Below, one piece after another: positions 24,964 to 33,180 of a stretch of 64,000 bases of DNA. The notes beneath the pieces were generated by a model. The model saw only the letters and a program-made list of their open reading frames with translations. It was not told the DNA's origin and ran no database searches. The first letter of the stretch is position 1; each line of letters begins with the position of its first letter. The DNA lies in assembly GCF_014646655.1 (NCBI RefSeq), contig NZ_BMNR01000002.1:213942-277941 (forward strand). Direction: 5' to 3'. The position numbers and the translations under genes were made by a program. This DNA is from Yeosuana aromativorans (GTDB lineage Bacteria; Bacteroidota; Bacteroidia; Flavobacteriales; Flavobacteriaceae).

Positions 24964-26619
24964 TTAAACAATTATATGGGCACTAAAGCCTTCATTTGCC
25001 TTAGAATCAAAAGTAATGGTTCCTTTTACAGATTCCATACGGTTTTCCGTATTATGGAGCCCATTGTTCTTGACCAAGTTGCAACCAATACCATTATCCT
25101 TGTAGGAAACTGAAATTTTGCGATTTTCTTGATTAAACTTGAGAACAACTAGTGTTGCTTTACTGTGTTTCCGCATATTGGTCATAAGTTCTTGCAAGAC
25201 CCTGTATAAAGCAAACTTCTTTGTTTCATGAAGTTGATTCCAATTTATTTTATCAATATCCCTGGTTATGATGTTTACCTTATCAGATTTGTAACTCAGC
25301 AGTAAATCTTTTAAATGGTTTCCATAGTCTTCGTGAATATCAATAATATTGTTCTCCTTGGAAATATCTCTTGTCTTGTTGTAAATCCCCTCTAAATCGT
25401 CCAAAACATCGTTAGCCACTTTTTTATTTTGTTCCAACTTGGTCATGATATTGTAGACATCATTAGCCACTTCGTCATGTACTTTTTTTGATATGCGAAC
25501 CTCTGTGTTGTAGACTTGCTGGATTTTGTCTTTTTTGTGCTTGGATTTTAGAAATATCATTGTGAAAATAAAAGCCAATGTTATTAGACCTCCTAGAGAC
25601 AAATAAAATAATTTTAAATTTTTCTGTTTCTCTCTTTCCAGTTCAGCAATTTGCAATTTATGTTCCTTTTCGGTATAATCATATTTGATCTTGGCATATT
25701 TATTCTCTTGTACTTGTCTTGCCTTAAAAATACTGTCAGTTATTTTTTTATATTCCAAGAAATGAGTGCTATCCCCAATATCCACTAAACGAGAAAGAGC
25801 ATCTTGTAAAAATGAAGCACTATTTATTGACTTAGCAATATTATACGATTTATCACCATAATACTTTGAAGATTTAAAATCATCCCTGTCCTTATAATAT
25901 TCCATTAAGTGTTTGTAACTAGCGTACATACCTTCATAATCATTATTAGTTTTCCTTATTTGCAAGGCAAGAAGCATATTCTCCAATGCTTTTGGCCTAT
26001 TCAATTTAGATTCTATAAACCCTAAGTTATCAATGGCTCTGGAAGTTTGCCTTATATCATTCTTGTTAAAACTATTTCTATAAACTTTTAAAAATTCCTC
26101 TTCAGCCAATTCATATTTGTTTTGAGAAATGTAAATTAATGCCTTATTATTATTAATTATATTTATTTCGCTTTCATTGTCGGTAAATGACAAAGCTGTA
26201 TCAAAATTCTTGATCGCAGTTTCATAATCTGATAGTTCCATATAAATACGGCCCAACTGATTATATAAACCTACCTTATGTTCATTAATACTGGGGGATT
26301 CTTTATCTTTTGACAAATATTTAAGTGTTTCGACAACCGAAACCTCACTTCCATGATAATCACCAAGTTTATACTGTATGATCGCTATTTGTCTTAAAAA
26401 GTAAATTATTGATAAGGTATCATTAGCCTTTAAACTCTCTTTTTTCTTTAAATTAAAAAATCTAAACGCATCCGATAAGTTGGAACTGTTCTTAGGATTA
26501 TTGGCCACTTGATAATAATATGACAAACTATCTTTTACCTGATAACTTCTGTTAATGTTTGCGTAGCAAAAATCAGTTTTAACAATAAAAAAGAGGAATG
26601 AAATTAAGGCTATTTTCAT
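24964..26619 (-). CDS. TPR-containing sensor histidine kinase
   Basis: The protein has 551 residues: a signal peptide (MKIALISFLFFIVKTDFCYA), about six tetratricopeptide repeats facing the periplasm (residues ~35-300), a coiled coil, one transmembrane helix (FYLSLGGLITLAFIFTMIFL, ~330-350), then a HisKA_3-like dimerisation segment (KKVHDEVANDVYN, with the phospho-acceptor His) and a HATPase domain (LQELMTNMRKHSKA, NGIGCNLVKNNGLHNTENR). It forms an operon with the regulator. TPR kinases of this family probably sense a protein or peptide partner outside the cytoplasm. Confidence 0.87.
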   Translation of the reverse strand: MKIALISFLFFIVKTDFCYANINRSYQVKDSLSYYYQVANNPKNSSNLSDAFRFFNLKKKESLKANDTLSIIYFLRQIAIIQYKLGDYHGSEVSVVETLKYLSKDKESPSINEHKVGLYNQLGRIYMELSDYETAIKNFDTALSFTDNESEINIINNNKALIYISQNKYELAEEEFLKVYRNSFNKNDIRQTSRAIDNLGFIESKLNRPKALENMLLALQIRKTNNDYEGMYASYKHLMEYYKDRDDFKSSKYYGDKSYNIAKSINSASFLQDALSRLVDIGDSTHFLEYKKITDSIFKARQVQENKYAKIKYDYTEKEHKLQIAELEREKQKNLKLFYLSLGGLITLAFIFTMIFLKSKHKKDKIQQVYNTEVRISKKVHDEVANDVYNIMTKLEQNKKVANDVLDDLEGIYNKTRDISKENNIIDIHEDYGNHLKDLLLSYKSDKVNIITRDIDKINWNQLHETKKFALYRVLQELMTNMRKHSKATLVVLKFNQENRKISVSYKDNGIGCNLVKNNGLHNTENRMESVKGTITFDSKANEGFSAHIIV

Positions 26620-26660
26620 TCCTCTAAAATACTAACTATTTTTATTTCTTAGAGATATTA

Positions 26661-26828
26661 TTATCCACCAGTTGTAGGAGGATGTGGAGGTGGTATATCT
26701 CCTCCATCACCGCAACAGTTACCATCATCTGTGGCCACCGGTATATTAACTGAAATTCCTTGAGGCGTACATGAATGTAAAGCGATATTAAGGAAAACAG
26801 TAATTATAATTAAAACTATTTTTTTCAT
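26661..26828 (-). CDS. Small lipopeptide-like protein upstream of the sensor kinase
   Basis: The start was set at ATG 26828 (55 residues), because the upstream part has no signal character. The N-terminus is a signal peptide with an imperfect lipobox (IALHSC, Cys20). The mature ~35 residues are Gly-, Pro- and Cys-rich (DDGNCCGDGGD, PPPHPPTTGG). It lies 41 bases upstream of the TPR kinase on the same strand. A signal peptide for the kinase is a possible role; this is inference from position and size only. Confidence 0.65.
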   Translation of the reverse strand: MKKIVLIIITVFLNIALHSCTPQGISVNIPVATDDGNCCGDGGDIPPPHPPTTGG

Positions 26829-26915
26829 TTTGTTTATTATTTTAAATTGGACAATAGTGTTGCAGGCCGAGTTTATTCGGATACTTTTGGTGCATTGCAA
26901 CACCTGCTTAAATCT

Positions 26916-26998
26916 GTAGAGACGTCTCTCTTTTTGTGAAGTATGGAGGACAGCTGTAGAGAAGTTTAATTACTTCCCAGAGACTAGACAACTCTACA
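26916..26998. promoter_or_regulatory. Repeated TGTAGAG sites upstream of the lipopeptide operon
   Basis: TGTAGAG occurs at 26916-26922 and 26956-26962 and in inverted form (CTCTACA) at 26992-26998, with spacing near 40 bases. A perfect 12-bp palindrome AGAGACGTCTCT lies at 26918-26929. The sites fill much of the ~370-base gap between 26829 and 27197 and could be operators of the adjacent LuxR-type regulator. No other feature is seen in this gap. Confidence 0.4.
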
Positions 26999-27197
26999 TT
27001 GCCACTCCTGTTTAGAATCAATAATCATAAATCATATTACAGATAATATGGTTGTTAATTCTGAAACAAATGAACTAAGAATTCAATGGCCAACAAGGAA
27101 ATGTAATGGAAGAGTTCTGGAAAGTTTTTGGAAAAATTATTCCTTAAATAAACCAGAGAAAATGACTAAATTAAAGCAGTAATCAAACAAGATTTTA

Positions 27198-27921
27198 ATG
27201 CATAAAAGACTAATAATAGAAGCCTTTAAAAAAGGAGAGTCAATTCGAAAAAAACTGGGGGAAAAGAAGCTTTCCTTAGTGAGCATTGCTGAAGATTTAT
27301 CTAATTACATCCTTACAGAAGAAGGGTTTTTATTAGGAGAGCGTAGTTTTCGTGATTACAAAAATGAAGCTGAAAAACTAATGGATGATGAAGTTGATAT
27401 CAATATTAAACAATATAAAGTTATCGTTGGACTGTGTCGATATTTAGGATATGACAGTTTTAAGGATTTTAATTCACTAAATGATTTAGAAAAATGATAT
27501 AGAAATCAATGTATCTAACAAGAAATCCAAGTTTCGTAATTTTCTCAAGGAGCATAAAATCACTTTAATTGTTTGTGGTTTCTTGCTCATTGGATTTGTA
27601 GTTTTTCAGTCGATAAACAGGCAGCGTTGGATGGTTTGGCAAGATGATCATTATTTAGAAGTAAGCTTTGATGCAAAAAAATACAATTTGAGACAACTCA
27701 AACTATATAATAGCGATTGCATAAAAAACTTTAAAAAAATCACACCAAACTGTGATACGAAATTTTTTAATGAAGGTGGAACTGAAAATTTATGGTATGG
27801 AAAAAACAACAATTGAGAATTAGAATATTTAAGTGCGTTGGACAAACATCCAGAAACAGGTAAAACATTAAAACCCATTACATATTACATGATAAGGACA
27901 CATATTTGCGATTCTTATTAG
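27198..27921 (+). pseudogene. Decayed gene for a one-helix membrane protein
   Basis: The first part (27198-27497, 99 residues) is a helical cytoplasmic-looking domain (KLSLVSIAEDLSNYILTEEG). It stops at TGA 27495, but the reading continues one frame over from 27490 (NDIEINVSNKKSKFRNF) into a transmembrane helix (ITLIVCGFLLIGFVVFQ) and a C-terminal domain. That frame meets a TGA at 27814-27816 and then continues in frame for 34 more codons (ELEYLSALDKHPETGKTLK) to a TAG at 27919-27921. One extra A in the A5 run near 27490 and one nonsense change would explain this, so the gene is probably inactive. Two separate short genes are the alternative. Confidence 0.6.
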
Positions 27922-28166
27922 TTTCCTTTTTGATTTAACATTTCCTTGATAACTCCAACTGGGTTAATATACCTGGAGCTTCTAAGGCAAGTTAATGAGC
28001 AATTGGGAGGGTGTCATTTTTGACTGTTGATATTTACAGAACGATTTTATAGTTGGTTATTATTTAATTTTTATTCTGATGTTAAATTTTTACGGAAATC
28101 CATAAAACAATTAAAAAAATTATTCTGAAATTATGTGCTGAACTAATCAACTAACAAAACTTAAAA

Positions 28167-29213
28167 ATGGGAAAGTTAAAAGATACTTTAAGGAACACTA
28201 TAAACTCTTTGAATGACTTTAGGTACCATGACATACATAGAAAAACAGCAATGGGACTTCTTGAAAAGATTGAAAAAGAGCGAGGTAAAACCAATACCAA
28301 GTATATTAAATCAGCAAAAGATTATGCAAAGGAGGTTTTGGGCAGCAAAAAATATGCTCCTTGGTTATACGTCTACAGTGCGATTGCAGGTAAGTTTAAA
28401 GAAGGTTGGATTCCTGATAATTACTATGGAAAGATTGTGATTCCCAAAATGACAGGGGATTATAACCTAAGTGAAAGGAATAAAATAACCGATTTGCTCT
28501 TGAATCCCTCCAAATCAATTGATTTAGCCTATTATATCAATAACTTGTTTTGGGACACCAATAACAAATCTATTGATGAAAAACATATCATTGAACAGTT
28601 ATTCAAAAAAAATCAAACTATTGTATACAAAATTGAAAACTCTCTACAAGGAGGTGGTGTGTTTTTTTTCGATCGAGAAAATTTCAAGATCGATAAAATA
28701 AAAGCCTTGGGCAATGGTGTATTCCAAAGTTTCATTAAACAACATAACTTTTTCTCTGAATTTTCTGAGCGTTCTGTGGCCACCTTACGCCTAACTTCCA
28801 TTTGTAACAACTCTGGTAACATTGAAGTCAAAGCTTCATTTCTGAGATTGGGCAGAAACAATGATACACATGTAAAATCAATTTCAGCCATAAAAATACC
28901 AGTTGACATTAAAAATGGAGAACTTTCCAAATATGGCTATTATACTGATTGGACCACTACAGAACTCCATCCTGACAGCAAAATCACTTTTGCCAATAAA
29001 AAAATACCCTTTTTTGAACAATGTCTTTCAGAAGTAACCAGAATGCACAATCGCATCCCCTATGTAAGAAGTATTGGCTGGGATGTGATTGTGGATGAAA
29101 CCAACAATTTTCAACTAATTGAATGGAACGCAGGACACAACGACATCAAGTTCACCGAAGCCACCCAAGGACCTTGTTTCAAAGACTTACATTGGGAAAA
29201 GTTGAGATTTTAA
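28167..29213 (+). CDS. ATP-grasp protein of the sugar-transfer type
   Basis: The protein has 348 residues. It shows an ATP-grasp pattern close to the sugar-transfer-associated family: a glycine-rich segment (SLQGGGVFFF), an arginine-rich strand (SVATLRLTSI), and the C-terminal IGWDVIVDETNNFQLIEWNAGH with Glu and Asn as likely metal ligands. ATP-grasp enzymes join a carboxylate to an amine or similar group via acyl phosphate. The substrate is unknown; relatives are usually in polysaccharide clusters, yet none is visible here, so the gene is isolated. No signal peptide is present. Confidence 0.65.
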   Translation: MGKLKDTLRNTINSLNDFRYHDIHRKTAMGLLEKIEKERGKTNTKYIKSAKDYAKEVLGSKKYAPWLYVYSAIAGKFKEGWIPDNYYGKIVIPKMTGDYNLSERNKITDLLLNPSKSIDLAYYINNLFWDTNNKSIDEKHIIEQLFKKNQTIVYKIENSLQGGGVFFFDRENFKIDKIKALGNGVFQSFIKQHNFFSEFSERSVATLRLTSICNNSGNIEVKASFLRLGRNNDTHVKSISAIKIPVDIKNGELSKYGYYTDWTTTELHPDSKITFANKKIPFFEQCLSEVTRMHNRIPYVRSIGWDVIVDETNNFQLIEWNAGHNDIKFTEATQGPCFKDLHWEKLRF

Positions 29214-29266
29214 ATTATGCTCAAAAAGGAAGAAAGCAATCAAAATCATTGGATTGTTGTGAGCAT

Positions 29267-29506
29267 TTAAAATATATCCGTTATTTCACATTCAGTAAAT
29301 TGAATGTAAATATCGTATTTATGTCCTGAATTAATACCTGTCAACTCTAAGACCAGTAAGATATTAGCGGAAAATTTTAATTGTGTATAAGCTTTTTTCT
29401 TGAACTTTTTAAATAGTAGCATTTTTCGATAAATAAAGGCTGTTTTTTTCATGTTCTCATAATACGTTTCTTCATCCAACAAGTCATTTAACCTATTGTA
29501 ATCCAT
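29267..29506 (-). CDS. Hypothetical small protein (doubtful)
   Basis: The frame of 79 residues is Lys/Tyr-rich with no recognised domain and no clear ribosome binding site or promoter. It is the only frame of note in the stretch 29214-29811; the rest of that stretch holds only the promoter region of the next gene. It may be spurious or a remnant. Confidence 0.25.
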   Translation of the reverse strand: MDYNRLNDLLDEETYYENMKKTAFIYRKMLLFKKFKKKAYTQLKFSANILLVLELTGINSGHKYDIYIQFTECEITDIF

Positions 29507-29739
29507 ATGTTGGAGTGCCTCTAATTAATGCAATAAAATGATTTTTCCTTTTTTGTTCTCGAAGTCTTTTGAACTAATTCTTGGGCTACCATAAATTCTA
29601 AATTTTATATATCATAAATTAAAACAAAACCATGCCATAAAGTGAGAAAAAAACACACCCATTTATTCATTTTTTTAAAGTCATAAATATTCTTCTGAAA
29701 AGAATTTTAAGATAAAAATTACAACAAAGTATGCATTTC

Positions 29740-29782
29740 GTCGATTTTTTTTGCATTTAATAGATTTTTTGTATTATATTCG
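29740..29782 (+). promoter_or_regulatory. Promoter of the M14 peptidase gene (shared element)
   Basis: TTTG (29750-29753), 21 bases, TATATTCG (29775-29782): a Bacteroidota promoter with one -7 mismatch. It is embedded in a TCGATTTT...TTTGCATTT...AGATTTTTT sequence that is also found before the genes at 33181 and 39462. Confidence 0.6.
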
Positions 29783-29811
29783 GCACCTTAATTGCTTATA
29801 AATCCACTCTC

Positions 29812-32800
29812 ATGAAAAAAATTACCTATTTAAGTTTAGTTGTTATTTTAATTACTCAATTTGCTTTTTCACAAAACACGGAAAAAGAAAAAGCAGAAAA
29901 ATACATTGCAACTAAAGGAGAATTAACATTTACTTTTAAAGTAAACAATCCTTCAGAACTAGAAAATTATTCCAAAAACTTGTCAATCATAAATTATGAC
30001 CCAAAAACAAAAACAGTTATTGCTTGGGCCAATGAACAAGAATTCAGAATCTTTGAGTCCTTAAACATTACTTACAAAGTTCCTAAAGGCGAAAATGAAG
30101 TTGATGAATCTTTCATTTATGATAATAAAACATCCTTATCAAAAACAAATCAAATTGGTAAGACTTCAGCTAATACACTATCATTTCCTGTTGCCAATTA
30201 TCCAACATATGCTCAATATGCGCAACAAATGCAAGATTTTGAAAACAATTACCCTTCTTTAGTAAAAAAAATAAGTCTCGGGACAACCACAGAAAATGAT
30301 GGAAAAGAGTTGTTGTTTGTAAAAATTTCAGATAATGTAAATACTGATGAACAAGAGCCAAAACTCTTGCTGACCTCATCAATGCATGGCGATGAAATTG
30401 CTGGTTACCCAATGATGCTGAGTCTAATTAATTATATTTTAACCGTTTACTCAAATCCTTCAGACCCTGATTATGCCAGAATTAAAAACTTGGTAGAGAA
30501 TGCTGAGATTTGGATTAACCCAAGTGCTAACCCAGATGGAACGTATTATGGAAGTGCAACTAATACATCCGTCGCAGGTTCCAGAAGAGCGAATTTTAAT
30601 AGTATTGACTTAAACAGAAACTATCCAGACAATGTAGCTGGAGCTCATTACGATGGAAATGCTTACCAAAAAGAAACCCTAGCATTCATGAATCTTGCCG
30701 ATACATATCACTTTGTAATTGCTGCCAACTTTCATGGAGGAACTGAAGTATTCAATTATCCTTTTGATAATGCTTATTATAACGAAGCCCTGCATCCTGA
30801 TAATAATTGGTTTGAATATGTTGGTATTGAATATACAACGCATGCTCAAAATGATAGTGATCCATTTGGTGACACAACCTATATGACGGTTGATTATGAC
30901 AGTTCTTTATACCCAAGTCCTGGAGTAACAAGAGGTGCAGAGTGGTATAAGGTTTTTGGTGGCAGACAAGATTACATGAATTTTTACAAACAATGTAAAG
31001 AAGTGACCATTGAACTTTCTGATACCAAAATATTACCCGAAAGCCAATTAGCCAATTATTGGTACTATAACAAGAACGCTTTATTAGATTTTCTTACCGA
31101 AGGAACCTATGGTTTTAGAGGTGTTGTTAAAGACGCCACAACAGGATATCCTATTGATGCAACTGTAAAAATTGTTGGCCATGATAATTATGGTTCCCAT
31201 ACATTTACAGATATTACTCATGGAGATTATTACAGACCAATCAAGTCTGGTACTTATGATATCATTTATGAATCCGATTGCTACCAATCCTATACGCTAA
31301 CCAACCAAACCATAGCAGATCATGAAACCAAAGTGTTACCAGATTTGTTGTTAACCCCAGTAGCTTCTGCTGTTCCAACAAGCTTGACAGCCTCAAGTAT
31401 TACAACAAATTCCGCATCACTATCATGGAACTCTTCATCAGGAAACACCTTTGATTTACGATATAGACAAGTTGGCAGTTCAACTTGGACCGATGTTCCA
31501 GGACTTACAACCTCTCCCTATGCATTGACCGGATTGAGCGTTTCAACCAATTATGAATTTCAAGTAAGGAGTGTATGTTCCAGTTCAACATCTTCGTATT
31601 CTAGCTCCAAAAACTTCACCACCACAGCAGTAAGCTATTGTTCAGCAAATGGAAACAGTACTGCCGATGAATACATTGGAAAAGTAACTTTTGGAAGCAT
31701 TAGCAATACTACTGGCGCTGGATCAGGTGGTTATTCAGACTTTACCTCTATATCAACAGATGTAGTATTGAATTCTACTTATCCAATTTCAATAACCAAA
31801 ACTTGGACAGGAACACAATATAGTGAAGCCATCCGTGTTTGGATAGATTATAACCAAGATGGAGATTTTCTTGATAGTGGAGAACAAGTAGTAAATAGTA
31901 CTGCTTCTACAACAACTCCTATAACAGCAAACATAACTATCCCTAATGGAGCTTCATTAGGAACAACTAGAATGCGAGTTGCTCTCAGATACAATACCTC
32001 ACCTTCATCCTGTGGATCATTCAACTATGGCGAAGTTGAAGATTACACCATCAACATAACCAGTAATTTAAGCACATGGTATGCAGACACCGATAATGAT
32101 ACTTATGGAGATCCTAATGTCAGTCAACAAGCTGCAACACAACCTAGCGGTTATGTGAGCGATAATACGGATTGCGACGATACCGATGCCAACATCAACC
32201 CAGGTACCGTATGGTACGCAGGCGTGGACAACGATAACGATGGTTTCTTCGGTAGCACCACTTCCGTGACGCAATGTGCCTCACCAGGTGCCGGATATTC
32301 AACAACACCGCAGGCCACTGACGACTGTGACGACAACGATGCCAACATCAACCCAGGTACCGTTTGGTACGCCGGTGTGGACAACGATAGCGATGGTTTC
32401 TTCGGTAGCACAACCTCTGTGACGCAATGTGCCTCACCAGGTGCCGGATATTCAACAACACCGCAGGCCACTGACGACTGTGACGACAACGATGCCAACA
32501 TCAACCCAGGTACCGTTTGGTACGCCGGTGTGGACAACGATAGCGATGGTTTCTTCGGTAGCACAACCTCTGTGACGCAATGTGCCTCACCAGGTGCCGG
32601 ATATTCAACAACACCGCAGGCCACTGACGACTGTGACGACAACGATGCCAACATCAACCCAGGAGCTGTTGAGATTATTGGTAATTCAATAGACGAAGAT
32701 TGTGATGGAATTGCACAAATGCCTTTGGATAATAGTGATTTTAACTTTAAAAATGTAAGTATAACTCCTAACCCTTTTAATAGTCATATTACTATAACAG

Positions 32801-33006
32801 TTCCTTTGAGTTTTAATTCTAAATTATTGAATATTGTAATATATGATATAAATGGAAGATATATTTTAAATCAAAATATGTCTGTGAACAGTAGTAAAAT
32901 AAATATCAACCATGGATTAAACAGATTAAATGAAGGTGCGTATTTTATTAAAATTACTGATTTGGAGTCTAAAAACACATTGATTAAACAATTAATTAAA
33001 TATTAG
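29812..33006 (+). CDS. Secreted M14-family zinc carboxypeptidase with T9SS sorting tail
   Basis: The protein has 1064 residues. A signal peptide (MKKITYLSLVVILITQFAFS) is followed by a pro-region and an M14 domain: zinc ligands in SSMHGDEIAGYP (HxxE), ANPDGT, NRNYP, FHGG and a catalytic Glu in VTIELSD. Then come a carboxypeptidase regulatory-like domain (~420-505), an FN3 domain (~520-605), a GEVED domain (~610-745), three 51-residue MopE-type repeats rich in Asp/Asn (~790-945, probably Ca2+ binding) and a type A T9SS sorting tail (ITPNPFNSHITI to the end). It should be exported across the outer membrane and act on extracellular peptides. It has its own promoter and terminator. Confidence 0.92.
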   Translation: MKKITYLSLVVILITQFAFSQNTEKEKAEKYIATKGELTFTFKVNNPSELENYSKNLSIINYDPKTKTVIAWANEQEFRIFESLNITYKVPKGENEVDESFIYDNKTSLSKTNQIGKTSANTLSFPVANYPTYAQYAQQMQDFENNYPSLVKKISLGTTTENDGKELLFVKISDNVNTDEQEPKLLLTSSMHGDEIAGYPMMLSLINYILTVYSNPSDPDYARIKNLVENAEIWINPSANPDGTYYGSATNTSVAGSRRANFNSIDLNRNYPDNVAGAHYDGNAYQKETLAFMNLADTYHFVIAANFHGGTEVFNYPFDNAYYNEALHPDNNWFEYVGIEYTTHAQNDSDPFGDTTYMTVDYDSSLYPSPGVTRGAEWYKVFGGRQDYMNFYKQCKEVTIELSDTKILPESQLANYWYYNKNALLDFLTEGTYGFRGVVKDATTGYPIDATVKIVGHDNYGSHTFTDITHGDYYRPIKSGTYDIIYESDCYQSYTLTNQTIADHETKVLPDLLLTPVASAVPTSLTASSITTNSASLSWNSSSGNTFDLRYRQVGSSTWTDVPGLTTSPYALTGLSVSTNYEFQVRSVCSSSTSSYSSSKNFTTTAVSYCSANGNSTADEYIGKVTFGSISNTTGAGSGGYSDFTSISTDVVLNSTYPISITKTWTGTQYSEAIRVWIDYNQDGDFLDSGEQVVNSTASTTTPITANITIPNGASLGTTRMRVALRYNTSPSSCGSFNYGEVEDYTINITSNLSTWYADTDNDTYGDPNVSQQAATQPSGYVSDNTDCDDTDANINPGTVWYAGVDNDNDGFFGSTTSVTQCASPGAGYSTTPQATDDCDDNDANINPGTVWYAGVDNDSDGFFGSTTSVTQCASPGAGYSTTPQATDDCDDNDANINPGTVWYAGVDNDSDGFFGSTTSVTQCASPGAGYSTTPQATDDCDDNDANINPGAVEIIGNSIDEDCDGIAQMPLDNSDFNFKNVSITPNPFNSHITITVPLSFNSKLLNIVIYDINGRYILNQNMSVNSSKININHGLNRLNEGAYFIKITDLESKNTLIKQLIKY
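32185..32643 (+). repeat. Three 153-bp tandem repeats in the M14 peptidase gene
   Basis: Units start at 32185, 32338 and 32491 (each beginning GATGCCAACATCAACCC), with a partial fourth from 32644. Each encodes 51 residues of MopE-type repeat with one DCDD(N/T)DANINPG motif. Units 2 and 3 are nearly or fully identical in DNA, while unit 1 differs at some bases, so duplication is recent. Base composition is visibly more GC-rich than the flanks. Confidence 0.9.
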
Positions 33007-33024
33007 TTGAACTTTAATTTATAG

Positions 33025-33060
33025 AAAAACAGCGAGATTTTAATAAATCTCGCTGTTTTT
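33025..33060 (+). terminator. Terminator after the M14 peptidase gene
   Basis: AAAAACAGCGAGATTT (33025-33040) pairs with AAATCTCGCTGTTTTT (33045-33060) around a 4-base loop and ends in a T-run. Confidence 0.9.
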
Positions 33061-33107
33061 ACATAACTCTGAAAATTAATTATTTAAAATCAAATTATAC
33101 ACTTTAT

Positions 33108-33147
33108 CGATTTTATTTGCATTTCATGGATTTTATATATAGTTTTG
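33108..33147 (+). promoter_or_regulatory. Promoter of the first giant LamG/T9SS gene (shared element)
   Basis: TTTG (33116-33119), 20 bases, TAGTTTTG (33140-33147): full -33 and -7 matches. The surrounding ATCGATTTTATTTGCATTT is nearly the same as before the genes at 29812 and 39462. Confidence 0.7.
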
Positions 33148-33180
33148 AAACTGTTTAATTGCTATTAAAATAATGCCCTT

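Noticed and set aside
32151-32657. A 168-residue minus-strand frame with three identical repeats
   Set aside because: It is the antisense of the 153-bp tandem repeats in the M14 peptidase gene.
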